Assembly (NCBI GenBank): GCA_020726505.1
Contig: JAHLEZ010000028.1
Span: forward strand, 372,001-436,000
DNA length: 64,000 bases
Origin: Leptodontidium sp. MPI-SDFR-AT-0119
Lineage: Eukaryota > Ascomycota > Leotiomycetes > Helotiales > Leptodontidiaceae
Reading direction: 5' to 3'
Shown: piece after piece, positions 47,620-58,642 of the stretch
Layout of the letters: each line of letters opens with the position of its first letter
Numbering within the stretch: position 1 is the first letter of the stretch
Program-made: the position numbers and the translations under genes
The notes under the pieces: generated by a model
The model's input: the letters and a program-made list of their open reading frames with translations, nothing else
Told to the model about the DNA's origin: nothing
Databases searched by the model: none

Positions 47620-49037
47620 CTACAACCCGTAAATAGCCATGAGAGCTGTGAATGAGGGATCCACCAAAAGTTGTGCCGCGGTGATCCGAGACTCTGGTTC
47701 ATAGCAAAGACCCCTCCGTAACAGGTCAAGAACATGGTCCCGCTCTCTCTCGCTAACATCTGGTCGGCGACGCGCAATCTTCGCTCTAAGAGTCTCCAGA
47801 GGTAGCTCTGGAGGAGCCACCTTGCCGCTGTGATCCCACCACCAATCAACAATGGCATCACCACCAGTGTAAGAACTTTTCCAGTGCTCAGGAAATGGGC
47901 CTAGAATGCCGATCACGCGGGACACGCACATGGTACCGTTACCTGTAATGGGGTTGAAACCGAGGTAAAGCGTCAGAAATATAACCATGTAGCTCCACAT
48001 ATCGGTTGTGAAGCTCGGAACGGCGGAGTGTAACCTTTCTGGGGCACAGAATGGGAGCGGAAATTGTATGGTAGCTTCAACAGCATCTCCATGACGAAAG
48101 GAGAGGCCAAAGTCACCTAAATAGACCGGTGTACCTATCATCGTTGTCGGAATCCGTAACGGCTCCACTAATTCTCCGGGTTTGCCCTTCGCCTCATGCA
48201 AAAGTGTCTTTCGTGGTCGTCCAAATATTCGGTATATCTCAGCCGTTGGCCAACCGTCTATCGATTTGATATCCCACATTACATTCCCCAAGTTTAGGTC
48301 TAGGGATGAGCATTCCTTAGCACTACACGAAACATATCTACTTAGGGAGTTAACTTACCTTTATGAACAAATCCGGCATCGTGCATGCTCTTTACAGCAA
48401 GAAGTAGCTGCTTTGCAGCTGACATCCTCAAGGCAACGGGTGTCTCGCTGAAGGTATCCCGGAGATTCAGTCCTCGCAGGGGATAGACAAACACCATGTG
48501 TTGAGTCCCACCGGCACTAGCAATGTAAAACACATCTTGGTACAAGACGAATTGAGATGGATCTTGCAATGCCTTATGCATTTCGCCTTGTATCTGGCAC
48601 TCGGTTTGGCCCTCGTCGGTGATCATAATCTTGAGCGCAACTTCCTGGTCTTTGTGCGTGTCACGAGCCAACTAGACAGTTGAATAGCCCCCCCAACCGA
48701 GTTTGTGCTCGATACGATACCGACAGCTGAGGATTTCTCCTATCTGAGTAGGATAGTACAGTCCCTCTCCATATCGCTCACGCGGCTCGGCTTCAGACTC
48801 AATGTCGCATTCAGAGTCTGAGTCGACAAAATAGCCATAATCCAATGCAGCTGGCAAGGCCATGTTGGTGGTGTCTGTCCTCCTGAGAGGTGCTACTCGG
48901 AAACTGTGCGGTAGCGGTATGTGACCCGTTCCCTTGGTTAATTTTGAAAACCGGGGGGATTTTTCGGGCTTTCGAAAGAGCTGGAGCTGCGAGGAGGTGA
49001 AGATCGACTGATGGCGGCTGTGCTGGTGGGCTGGCAT
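47620..49037 (-). pseudogene. SRPK-like protein kinase broken by an in-frame TAG
   Basis: Exon 1 is about 48359..49037 (alternative start 48863) and exon 2 47620..48299; the 59-nt intron 48300..48358 has donor GTAAGT and acceptor CTAG. The N-lobe reads YRIEHKLGWGGYSTV-stop-LARDTHKDQEVALKIM. In relatives the sequence is YSTVWLARD, so the TAG at 48672..48674 sits exactly where Trp (TGG) belongs. Downstream are a loop in the HRD position (FVHKGDLNLGN), DFG (YLGDFGLS) and APE (FCAPERL), and a full C-lobe, all open. Total about 453 codons from the upstream ATG. The rest is well kept, so the loss is recent, a sequencing error, or the codon is read through. The family phosphorylates Ser/Arg-rich or other Ser/Thr substrates. 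Confidence 0.75.
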
Positions 49038-49394
49038 TTTGAGAGACCTCAAAAAAGTGGGGCGACAGTTAGGCGCCCAGGCGCCCTCACTGCAGACACA
49101 ACTCGATTTTATCACGAATGCCACAACCCTGCCCATGTGATTCTTTGTTGATTTGGAAAGTTTGCCGAGATTTCGACTGTGAGACAGTTGCAAGCTCAAC
49201 GTGAATATCTGTATGCTTTTCATAATGACAAATTTGATTGTATCGGCAGATAATCGGCATCTAAGCGCATGCCTACGATATTGCTGGCTGTGGTGGCGAT
49301 CGAGACTTTTCCAATAACCACTCAAGGCAACCAACAATTAGCCCTTCCCGTTATGACTTATCCTTCATTTTCGCTCTTTATTTAACTGGGGAAA

Positions 49395-50174
49395 ATGTGG
49401 TGTTTAGGTAGTATTGATACATCAACAGCCTCAAATATTTGCGCCAACTTGTCCCAAAAGACATCCAAAATTATGGCTACACCACCCAAATCCACTTCCG
49501 AAAAGAAATGAATGAAGCAATCGACACAGACCTCGATCCTTCAGGGACATTTACGATCTCTTTCAAGATTCCAAAGAGGGATCGCATGGCAAAATTCAAA
49601 GTCATAGAAGACAGAGCTCGAACCGAATGGTCAGACATACACGACGACCATGGAGTGTCCCTGTTCGAAGATGTTCATGAACTAGTCGATGCCATGGTCT
49701 CAGAATACATTCTTGGAGACTCTTCCAGGTCCGGAACTTACCAAAAGGCCCTGAGCGTCGACTTGAAGAAAATGCTCTCAGATGCAGCTGCCATCGACTA
49801 CGAAGTAGCATGCGGCGATCAACTTCGCATGCCGCCAAGTCCAAGTACCAGCAAGAATGCACCAGAATTCCGTGCATGGGACTACAGCCAGCATGGTACT
49901 TCACTCCCTGACTTGATCTCTCAGGTGATCAAGCTAGACCCTGCGGTAGATAACTGTATGATTTACATCTCGACACAATTCATCGGTGCCACAGAACTGT
50001 TTCCAGCTTTGAGCACCGAGGGGGTTAAACATCTCCGCCAATGACTTGGCTGGGAAAACATATCACAAACACTTGGCCATGGCTCAAACCCTACGAGAAA
50101 GATTACATCAAGTCAAGCGAGGACTCGAGATGAAGTGTGCTAAGACCTCTGGAGATGGCGGTCCTGAGAATTGA
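49395..50174 (+). pseudogene. Hypothetical protein gene with a 1-nt frameshift in a G-run
   Basis: Proposed exons are 49395..49407 and 49461..50174 (intron donor GTAGTA, acceptor AAAAG), or a start at the internal ATG 49508. The frame reads well (MNEAIDTDLDPSGTFTISFK, then SQVIKLDPAVDNCMIYIS) to ALSTEG at about 50020 and then stops at 50044. Counting one G less in the five-G run 50020..50024 restores a frame that continues NISANDLAGKTYHKHLAMAQ to a stop at 50174. So a one-base insertion or a homopolymer error interrupts it. The family is not recognised. The first exon is speculative. Confidence 0.5.
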
Positions 50175-51055
50175 ATCAATCAGACGCATATTTACTGTGA
50201 TATTTGGGCAGGACTGTATGGGCCATGGGCACGTGTTAGCTTAATGATTCATTTGAAGTGGAGGCTTGGAAGTCCTTATGTTTCCGATGTCTACGTTTCC
50301 GAATAGTTCAAGTCAACTAATTATTGACGATTAGAAATCTTCAATCTATCATGTCCAGTTGAAATACATGTGTCGTATAATCCGAGCACTGTCAAAAAAA
50401 TTGTGATTGTCCGTATTACCTACTTTGAGGTCAATTGAACTGTATGTGACTGGCTAATCACTAAGTCACATCGACTTGGACCACAAGTCACAAGACCTAA
50501 TGTAACTCTGAACTAAAAGCTGAACCATCCATGGATTCCTTTATGCCTAGACATTTTTATAACGAAGCCCAGACATTTCCCTGCTACATCAATTCCTCAA
50601 TCCAGGGCTCGACTCGACGCCGGAAATGCCCACTACTCAAGCCTCAAGCAATCAGAAGCTTTCAAGATTGTAATGAGATTCCATCAACAGAACTTAAGCG
50701 AGCTAAAAAGGGGGCGGGGTAATGTGAGCGACCCCACCAAGGAAATGGGGAGCAGTAATTACAGCTCCCCATTCAGTTCCAAACTTTTGACGTCAAAGAC
50801 CTGCACCTTTTCAGACACCTCACTATCTGGAAACAATTTGAAGACAAAGATGGAAAGCCTAGACCACGAGGGGGGGAGCCAAGGCCAGATGCAGCATATT
50901 GAACAAAGCCAGCCAGGAACAAAGAGAATATTGCTCTAGAAAGAATATTCTTCATCCAAATCAAACAACAATTCTCACTATCGCGAACTCATCATCGAGC
51001 AGCAATAGTGTAATAAATTACAATTCTTTTCTCATTCAACTGCGGCCTGAAGAAA
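50175..51055. other. Intergenic, no gene seen
   Basis: About 880 nt before the next plus-strand gene. Short frames at 50531..50722 and 50673..50939 lack features. The last 100 nt is A/T rich and likely serves as promoter and leader for the gene at 51056. Confidence 0.4.
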
Positions 51056-51562
51056 ATGGCTTCAGGAATCGCAACACTCCTTGCGACGGAGAAACTACAT
51101 GCCTCGCTCCCTCTCACTGGTACCGCATCTCTGTACAAGACCTTCCAATCCCTCTTCCTTATTGAATGCTCGACCGACGATGCAACCACACTGCAGAATA
51201 TCCAATTAAACGCTGCATTCTTGGAATATCTATCCACGCAGGGCGCGTCGAGAGTTAAACAGCTGCTTCAAGCGTGGCATGCGCAGAAGATGAAAGGGGA
51301 GGAGAAGGGAGATGGAGGAGAAATGAAGGAAGGGGTGAGTGAGGAGAAGATCACAGAAGAATACACGGCGATGGAGATATTGGAGGATGTTCAGAATTAT
51401 ATCCGGGATGGGGTTAATGAGGTGTGCGTTTACTTTGAAGGGCAGGAGGTTGAGGCTATTGTCATGATGGAGGAGGTGGGAAGGAAGGTGGTGGGAATTC
51501 TGAATCAGAGTCCGGGCTGGTTTCAAGCCAAGTTTATATGTCAGCCGAGAGAGGTCGTGTAA
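51056..51562 (+). CDS. Hypothetical protein, 168 residues
   Basis: Single exon, start context AGAAAATGGC. Mostly helical and charged. The N-terminal half (TLLATEKLHASLPLTGTASL, FQSLFLIECSTDD) is followed by a Lys/Glu/Gly linker (about residues 80-95) and a C-terminal half with AMEILEDVQNYIRDGVNEVC. No signal peptide or membrane helix. The family is not recognised. The gene is convergent with the carboxypeptidase gene, the two stops being about 175 nt apart. Confidence 0.65.
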   Translation: MASGIATLLATEKLHASLPLTGTASLYKTFQSLFLIECSTDDATTLQNIQLNAAFLEYLSTQGASRVKQLLQAWHAQKMKGEEKGDGGEMKEGVSEEKITEEYTAMEILEDVQNYIRDGVNEVCVYFEGQEVEAIVMMEEVGRKVVGILNQSPGWFQAKFICQPREVV

Positions 51563-51736
51563 TTATCCTTATTGGTGAATCGATCATGATGGGGAATATG
51601 AAGGTACTTGGATAGCTCGATCGGTTCATCTACTATCAAATCTCTTTGCTTCAACCGTTCCACGCCTATATACATGCACTCTACCCACCTATCCTACTTC
51701 CTAGAAACACCCCGTATCTCTTGCTTCCACGTATAT

Positions 51737-53344
51737 CTAGACCATGTTAAGGAGTAGATATCTAAACCCAGCATAGGTCTCCACACCAGTCGGCAAGATC
51801 TGACTAGCAGGCAAGACAAAGCCATTGGTTCCGGTATCTCTCAACTCGATCGTGAAAGTATACTTAGCCTTAGTGACATCATTCACGTAATCGACAGCAC
51901 TTCCTGTAGCTTGATAAATTGTCGAGCAGATAGGTCCTGAAGTGTAGGTCGTGCCATACACTGCTCTGATGGCACTTGCAACACCACGAGCGAGGGTGTT
52001 GAGAGTGGCACTGTTTGGAGCGACAGCTGTGCAGGAGTAGCCGTATGCTGTAAAGTCATGTTAGCTGTGCTGGAGGGAAAACGAGGATGGTATGACGAAC
52101 GGGTCATGAAGAGTTGACTGTAGGAGTGGACATCGATGTAAAGTTGGAGACCTTGGGCAGCTGCAACTTTGTTCGTGTATGCGACCAAGACCTGGTTTTC
52201 CGTGGCATCACCAGCTGCGAGACCTATAAGGTTGTTAGCTCGCCATTAAACAGTTAAGAATCTTTCAAATTTGCCTTTGAATGTCTCGTCGCAGGGGTTG
52301 GTTGATGCTCCACCCGGTACTGCCCACCTACGAAATTGCAGTTAGAATACAGCGCTTCGTCCCTGATAGCATCTGAATAGATAGGCAAAGCTTACTGATA
52401 TGGCCAATTTCGGTTGACATCTCGACCAACACAAGTGCTGGTTGAAACAGTCTGGCGATTCTTGCGCCACAGCCGGTTTGTTGTCTGAGTGTAAACAAAG
52501 CCTGATTGAAATTAAATTGATGGTCAAAACTGGATAAGAATGGACATACCATCTGGATTCACGACTGGGAAGATATAGAAGTCGTATTTGTCAACGAAAC
52601 CCTTAATCTCGGCACTGCTGCCATAGTTTTGCAGCAGATAGTAAGCCAGATACTCGGTAGTCTGCGATCGTTTCAAGTCAGCTTTGAAATTCCAGACAGT
52701 CGGCCGCAGTTTGAAAGAAAACTTACCATGGTTGTGATCCATTCTCTCGCGTGGACAGTGCCGTGAAGGATGATAGCTGGCTTGACGCCCTTGCCAGAAG
52801 CTCCCCAGAAATGAATTCCAGTGATGGGACGCCCAGCATTGGAATTCCCAGCCACGACGATCTCGGATCTGGTGCTATTTAAAGCCACTAAATCATTCAA
52901 GAACGTGAGGTGGTCTGCATAGGCATGGTATGCGTTGAACCAGGAAAGATCGGCAGCGGCAACTTTAGAGAGAATTTGTTAGATTTTCTCATTCAGATTG
53001 CAAGCTTTTGGATTAAACTTACTAGAAAATTCAGGTGCGGTGCCTTCTGCATCGATGGCGGCTCCGAGATCTTCGTGCATGACTTCAGTCACCATTGACG
53101 AAGTCATCTTCTGGAATTCCTTGACGCTCTTGGCAGGGACCACAAGATCGACATGGGAGTTTGCTATGGGAATGCCATTTGGGGCACCCTTCCAGATTGG
53201 AAGATCGAGCTTCTGAATCACGTCCATCAAAGGAGTGACATCTTCTCCGACTGGGATGCGGAATGCCTTGGCACCATTGTAGCTCACTTTGGCAGCAGAA
53301 ACAACACTGGCAAGGGCCAGCAGAGTAACAGATCGAAACTTCAT
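51737..53344 (-). CDS. Secreted M14A zinc metallocarboxypeptidase (carboxypeptidase A type)
   Basis: Seven exons: 53023..53344, 52727..52962, 52550..52661, 52396..52501, 52275..52327, 52101..52223, 51737..52047; 420 residues. The start at 53344 gives a signal peptide (MKFRSVTLLALASVVSA); an in-frame ATG at 53395 is less likely. A propeptide of about 90 residues follows. Zinc ligands are His178 and Glu181 in GTVHAREW and His309 in DVHSYSQ; GRDVNRNWPYQW gives the substrate Arg residues and Glu385 (FTIELRDTG) is the catalytic base. Intron 5 (52224..52274) is a GC-AG intron (AAAG|GCAAAT), and intron 6 has donor GTTCGT; both are needed for phase. The enzyme trims C-terminal residues from peptides outside the cell after activation by propeptide removal. 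Confidence 0.9.
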
Positions 53345-54249
53345 TTTGAAGAGCAGCTGAATGATGAAGAATAGAGCAATAGTCCACAAAAGCATGGAAA
53401 TATGGTGCTACTTAAGCACTTACCAGGAGGTTATGCTCCCCCAGAGAGATCGTCGAGCTCAATGAGCTAATATGAAGATCAACGTCTAAACGCCTGCCAG
53501 ATGTGAAGCCATAAGAAATCATCGACGATTCAAGAAGGTAGAAGCCCTTGTTTAGTCTCTCGCTAACGCACGTCTGGCGTACATGACAATTGGAGAAGGT
53601 CGCAACCTCTCAAACACCTAACCCATCCTCTCAGAAATGCACTTCTCGCCACCGAACAGTGCCTTATCTCAGATCTTGCAGGGTAAACACACACACACAT
53701 GCACGCACCACAAACCTTCTTTGATTCCCTTTCGCTTACATGCATGCATATGCCGACAAAGGAGGCTTGATTCTCGGCAGCCGAGGGCGGAATGTTATTC
53801 CAGCTGCCCCATTAGGCGAAGTTTGATGCTTGGCCAATCGGTAAATCATAACTTGAAAGCTTGGCTCCTTCTACTTGCGATCTTAGTGCAGAGATGATAG
53901 AGATGCAAGTGACAGCCTACAGCTTCAATGGATTATGAGATCGAGTGCCGAGATGCTGTCGCGGGGGTTGCGATGCTAACCGCTGGCCCTGCGCGGGGTA
54001 GTAGTCCGAAGAATATAGCAAATCACATTGAGTATCAGGCACAAGGAGATGGTTGCATCGAAGGGAAAATTATGCATCTAGAAGTACATGGCCAACTTCT
54101 ACTGGCCTGTCTAAACCCATGCCTGACTCCGGCTTCACAGTTTCCTGTTCGGGAAATAACCACCGATAACCTCAGAGAACCAGCATCCTAACTCAGACCA
54201 AACAACCCAGATCCTAATCAACATGAGAATAACGCCAAAATGCACGCCA
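53345..54249. other. Intergenic, no gene seen
   Basis: About 900 nt. It includes the carboxypeptidase promoter and a short AC microsatellite (about 53690..53702). The 87-codon plus frame at 53928..54191 is not supported by any feature. Confidence 0.4.
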
Positions 54250-55600
54250 TTACTGCATAGCAAACGTGCCTTCACCCCAGGCAAAATGCCTCCCCATCCG
54301 CTTTCTCATCTCTCTCAACATGATGGCTGACAACTTGAAAATCGGGAAGTGTGGCTCATGGAACACGATCTTCTTTCCTTCCAAACCCCGCCCTATCATA
54401 GGAGACTCGAAACGGACAACAGAACCTTTCCCTGAGTTGCAGTAAATTGCGCTTCATACATAGCGTTGACGAAATCATTCAATGCCGTGGTCTTAGAGAT
54501 GGATTCTGGATCGGTTGTGAACATGGTGTTGATGATCGCGTATGCCTCCGGCTTGAGGAAAAGTGTCTATTTTCTGGGAGAAGAAAGCGGGTAGGCGTTG
54601 TAGCTGCAGATTGTCTGGGAAATTCTTCCGCTGAGCTGTCTTCCCTCCTTTCATATTTGTCTTTGAAAAATGCTGACTGCTTTCTTGTTGAGTATGTACT
54701 TGATCGTTTCTGGAGTTTAGACTTTGCTTATTTGGTTGGGCCTTCTCCACGCTCACTCTCCTTCGTTCTTCTTTTCGCCCAGCCAGGAATTTGCGCTTGT
54801 TTCTCGCGGCCAAGAACTCAATGCTGACGATATAATTCTCTGGAGCGACTTTTGATGAAAGAAGAGCATATTGATGTGGTACAGTCTCTGGTAGAATGCA
54901 TCAACTGAAAATTCGACACGATCGAATTGCTCCAGAGCCGCCTTCATACCTTTATTATCAACAGTAGTATACGACTCGTAGCACTCGATAAAGTCCAGAA
55001 GAAGTGGAACCATGCCACCATCACTCCCCACGCCTCCTAGAGTAAGGTCGCCTGGCTTTGTATCATCTCGCACATATTGGAAGTGCTTTGACTTGGTCAC
55101 TTTCCATAGTTCTGCCAGTAATAATTATGGGCCAGATCCTGGTCGATACAAGCGTACAACACAAAGCAGCTCATCAAGGTCCACATATCTTGACAATTGA
55201 GCATTGCGTCTGTCGTCCATAATTGCCCTGTTCTTGTTTGTAGTTGATGCTAGACACTCATCGATCAAAGCAAACATCAAACTCGCTAGATATGCTGTGG
55301 TTTGCGTTGTTAGGGGGGGGGGGGGGGGGGGGGCTGACCAACATCATGAGGCACCATAATTACCAGACGCTCATTTGTCGAGTCTTTTTTGTCCCATAGT
55401 TTGCCTGGTACCAAATCTTTCTTGAGTTTCCACACAGCTCTGCTGGTGGAATAGTCAAAGTTGAAGAAGTCTAGAAACCCAGAACGATGTGGAGCAGAAT
55501 ATTTCCATTGTGTCGATTTGAAGCGTTGTTTGTTTAGCAATCCCACAAGCTGTTCCCAATAAATGCTCTGCGCAACCGCACTGTGTGTGTCGCTGTGGCG
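54250..55600 (-). pseudogene. Decayed gene of unknown family with several lesions
   Basis: Coding-like blocks on the minus strand, in order: SIYWEQLVGLLNKQRF to MVPHDVG (about 55600..55339); intron 55295..55338; AYLASLMFALIDECLAS to DELLCVVRLYRPGSGP (from 55294), then a TAA at 55125..55127; LLLAELWKVTKSKHF to YQRLYHINM, then a frame change near 54855..54868 to SSKVAPENYIVSIEFLAARN; an acceptor near 54573; LKPEAYAIINTMFTTDPES to TATQGK, another one-base shift near 54428; then GSVVRFESPMIGRGLEGK to a stop at 54250. At least one stop and two frameshifts, plus no clear start codon, mark it as broken. Function unknown. The block order is clear but exact exon edges are not. Confidence 0.5.
55313..55333. 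repeat. Uninterrupted 21-G homopolymer (poly-C on the gene strand)
   Basis: Twenty-one G residues in a row. On the minus strand this is a C21 tract right after donor GTCAGC and before CTAAC and acceptor CACAG, so it makes up half of the 44-nt intron 55295..55338 of the decayed gene. Its length is likely to vary between reads or isolates. Confidence 0.85.
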
Positions 55601-55675
55601 TTTGTTTCCATGAGGAGTTTACTTTTATCCTCAAGGTCCATTTGGTGGATAGGATTCTACAAAGTAAGCGTCATA

Positions 55676-57649
55676 TTAATCGCCTTTGTAGAGCAATCTA
55701 CATTGACGATGTGAGAACGACCATTCTAAAGTTCTGTTCCAAGGAACATCCAGCCAGATGGAGGAGTTACGTTCGGTAGGTGAACGCACATCGATATACG
55801 CAACATACGGAAATCCCTTCTTCGTATCTTTGATGCCGATATGCAGTTTCTCAGCTTGGTTGATTCCAATAGGCCTAAGTGCCCAGTCTAGGCGAAACTG
55901 TCCTACACACGCTCGGTGCTTGTCGTTATACCCGAGAAGCATGCCGATGATGGGCCTGTGACAAACGGTTTTGTCAACACACAGTGTTATTTCTATCACT
56001 CCCTTCATAGAACAAGAGGAGTAAAACCACAGTTCGTTGTATGTTGTTTGAGGGTATAACGACACAGGAACAAGAGATTTTGGGTAAGGGTGTGGTGCTG
56101 CCGGTTCGGGGTGCTCAAAGCCTAGATACCTGACATGGTTTGCGGCTGACATGGAATCCCACTCGTTGAAGTATATCCGCGATGGGGCCCTGGGTGGGCT
56201 GTGGATACAATCGAGTTGATAATCCTCCTTCGAGGACGGCGGCGGCATGTAGCATCCAAATAAAGTAGTTCGTCCTCGATTGGTGACAAACTAGGAATAT
56301 CCAAGTAAGCTACGAACTAGAGTATACACTAACATTTTCTTACCATTAACACGAGGGATTTCGAACCAATATGCGTAACTCCGGAACGCCTGCAAACCTT
56401 CGTCACGTACTCGCCGGGGTCAATCGGCATATATATCCAAACCATTGAATGGCCAAAGAAGGAATCGACGTCCTTGTAAAAAGACAGGTCTAGATTCTGA
56501 CCATGACTATGCACGGTGGCGGTGTTCAGCCCATCTGTAGCCACAGAGTATCCGGTTGTGTGCGAGGCATTGCATTCAAACAAGGACATCCGAAGGCTAC
56601 TCGGTGCGTTCCTTGGGCGGTGGAGGCTCGTAGGGTCAATGATTGTGGCAGTTGGTGCAAGACTTGGCCAGCAAATGCGAGCGTACGGAAGGGTACTTTG
56701 CTCTTTGCTAACAAAGAGGTCCCTGACTTTCAATCCCTGCTCTGATATTAGCTTCTACAAAATGCAACAGTCTTTATTTGACCCACATCAGTCCTAGTCG
56801 AGAGCTTTGAGATGCCGCCAGGCTCAGAGAGCTGTCTCCACCATAGTCCTGGCAAATTGAGTTCGGGCTTGGACGACACATTCCCCGACGAAAGTATTTG
56901 CACGTGCCTGATACCAAGATGATCTTCCCCGATGTGAATATTCCGAATGTTGCGAGCTATTTGAGCATCAAGCAGAGGCTCTTCTCCTCGCTCGACTGCC
57001 AGCCGAGAAGCATTGCGCAGGCTCCTAACATAGCGGATGCCATCGATTATAATATAACGGACATACACGTCTTGAGAAAGGTCCAAGATAGAATTAGACA
57101 CACTTTCCTGATTTGCCAGTTCCTGGGCGGTGACAACTGCAGCTTCTCGAATAAGAAACCCAGCTATCATTCGGCACAGTTCATCAGGGAGCCCCTTAGT
57201 CCAGAAAACCTTGACCCTCTCGGTCAGAATCTGTAGCATATGGTCAGTTCGCCTTCGTTCCTCAAGTATGGGCGGTCGGAAGCTATAGTGTGTTGGCAAG
57301 GAACTTTGGTGACACTGTATAAAGCCTAAAATCATAGCACTGGCCGTGGAAACAAGCACTTCGATGACCACGAAGAGAGCAAGTACTGCGGCAACACATA
57401 TGGAATTTAATTCCAAAGATCTCATCGTCGTAGAAAGTTGTGTTTCGGAAGAATGGAAATTCCGACGATATACGTCTGTCATCAATAGCTAAAGTCATGT
57501 AAGTAGGTAGGAACGCGTCAACAGGTTATGGGCGAGAGCGTACCTGCAACAACTAGTTCGCCCTCCTCCAACGTAAATTGGCACAACTTGCAACGGGGTT
57601 CTGGAATACAGCAATATGAAATATCATCTTACGGTGCCAGCGCCGGCAT
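55676..57649 (-). pseudogene. Decayed member of a fungal hypothetical family (CKLCQ ... RTTLFGCY type)
   Basis: From ATG 57649 (MPALAP) a TAA at 57629..57631 falls where a CAA would give an open frame into DISYCCIPEPRCKLCQF and LEEGELVVA. After an intron (donor GTACGC, acceptor TTTAG) come AIDDRRISSEF and CYDFRLYTVSPKFLAN; a one-base frame change near 57285..57300 is then needed to reach YSFRPPILEERRRTDHM. The rest is open: LPDELCRMIAGFLIREAAVV, IRNIHIGEDHLGIRHV, an intron near 56734..56785, then RDLFVSKEQS to KSLVLM, an intron near 56292..56342, then FVTNRGRTTLFGCYMPPP to the stop at 55676 after SFSHRQCRLLYKG. I recall similar multi-exon proteins in other ascomycetes, function unknown. One stop and one frameshift make this a pseudogene. 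Confidence 0.6.
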
Positions 57650-58642
57650 GTTGAATAAAGGTGTTGGTATGCTGGGAATGCGATGTGGATGAGGGAGAGA
57701 AGTGGGCATCGCGTTGGGACGGATCACTGTCACGTGTCATGTGTTATCCTCAAATCAGCCCTCCCCTCCTCCGCTGCCTATAATAGCCCTTCCATCCCAC
57801 TAAGACATTTCCCGCGCTCGTAGGGGCCATGCGAAGGAGAGCCAGCGAGGCAATCCACTCATCAATTGAGCCTCATGGCTTGGGTTGGGTTGGCTTGGGT
57901 TGACTGCCATTTCACTGCAGGCTTACCTAGGCTCAGACTTGGACTAAGGTAGGGAAGGGTTGAATTCAGGAGACGTGATGGCTTTTGTTTGGTAAGGTTG
58001 ATGGAGAAGGAGAGGGAGGGAGTTAGTTTGTTCGGGCGTGAGAGAGGTTATAATTCTTGATCTGTACCTACGTAGAGATGGGTTGTGTTGTGCAATTTTA
58101 TGCCACTGGCAAGCAAGTATGTTGCCGCGGCGTGCAGCTTTCCCTAGTACCAGTACCATCAGGATTCACACACATCTTAGCAAGCACGTCGTCAAACTCT
58201 AATACTCAGCTCGTAGCTCGAGAGGATACAAATCCAGTTCACAAGCGAGTATTTTCATAATATGCGTGTGCTCAAAGGCAAAATGTCCAATTTGTTTGGT
58301 TTGGTTTGATATGTAAAAGCCTAGTCCGACCCGAATCATCCAGCCAGAAAAAAGAGTGTGTAGAATAGAAGATCGTAGTCAAGCTCGTGACTCGGAAGGA
58401 TAAAAGCAGTTGTTGCGCAGCACAGTACTCAGTAAGCATAAATCGGCATGTAATCTGCTTAACAAGAGCAGGAGAGCCAAAAAACGACAATCCAAATACC
58501 GGAATAATAATGAAATCCAATAACAAGTAAGAAATCATGTAATGAAATGAGATCCATCATGATATCATGCAGAGGTGCTATGAACACTCATGCCTCACCG
58601 CACAAGCATTCCACCTCTGCTAAGCACCAACACCACGGTTTG
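57650..58642. other. Intergenic, no gene seen
   Basis: About 1 kb upstream of the decayed family gene and downstream of the ATPase stop. A short GGGTTGG/GGCTTGG-like repetition occurs near 57880..57902. Frames such as 58272..58538 minus and 58547..58870 plus are not supported. Confidence 0.4.

Noticed and set aside
53928..54191. 87-codon plus frame
   Set aside because: Has an ATG but no recognisable features, and it lies in the gene-poor decayed region.
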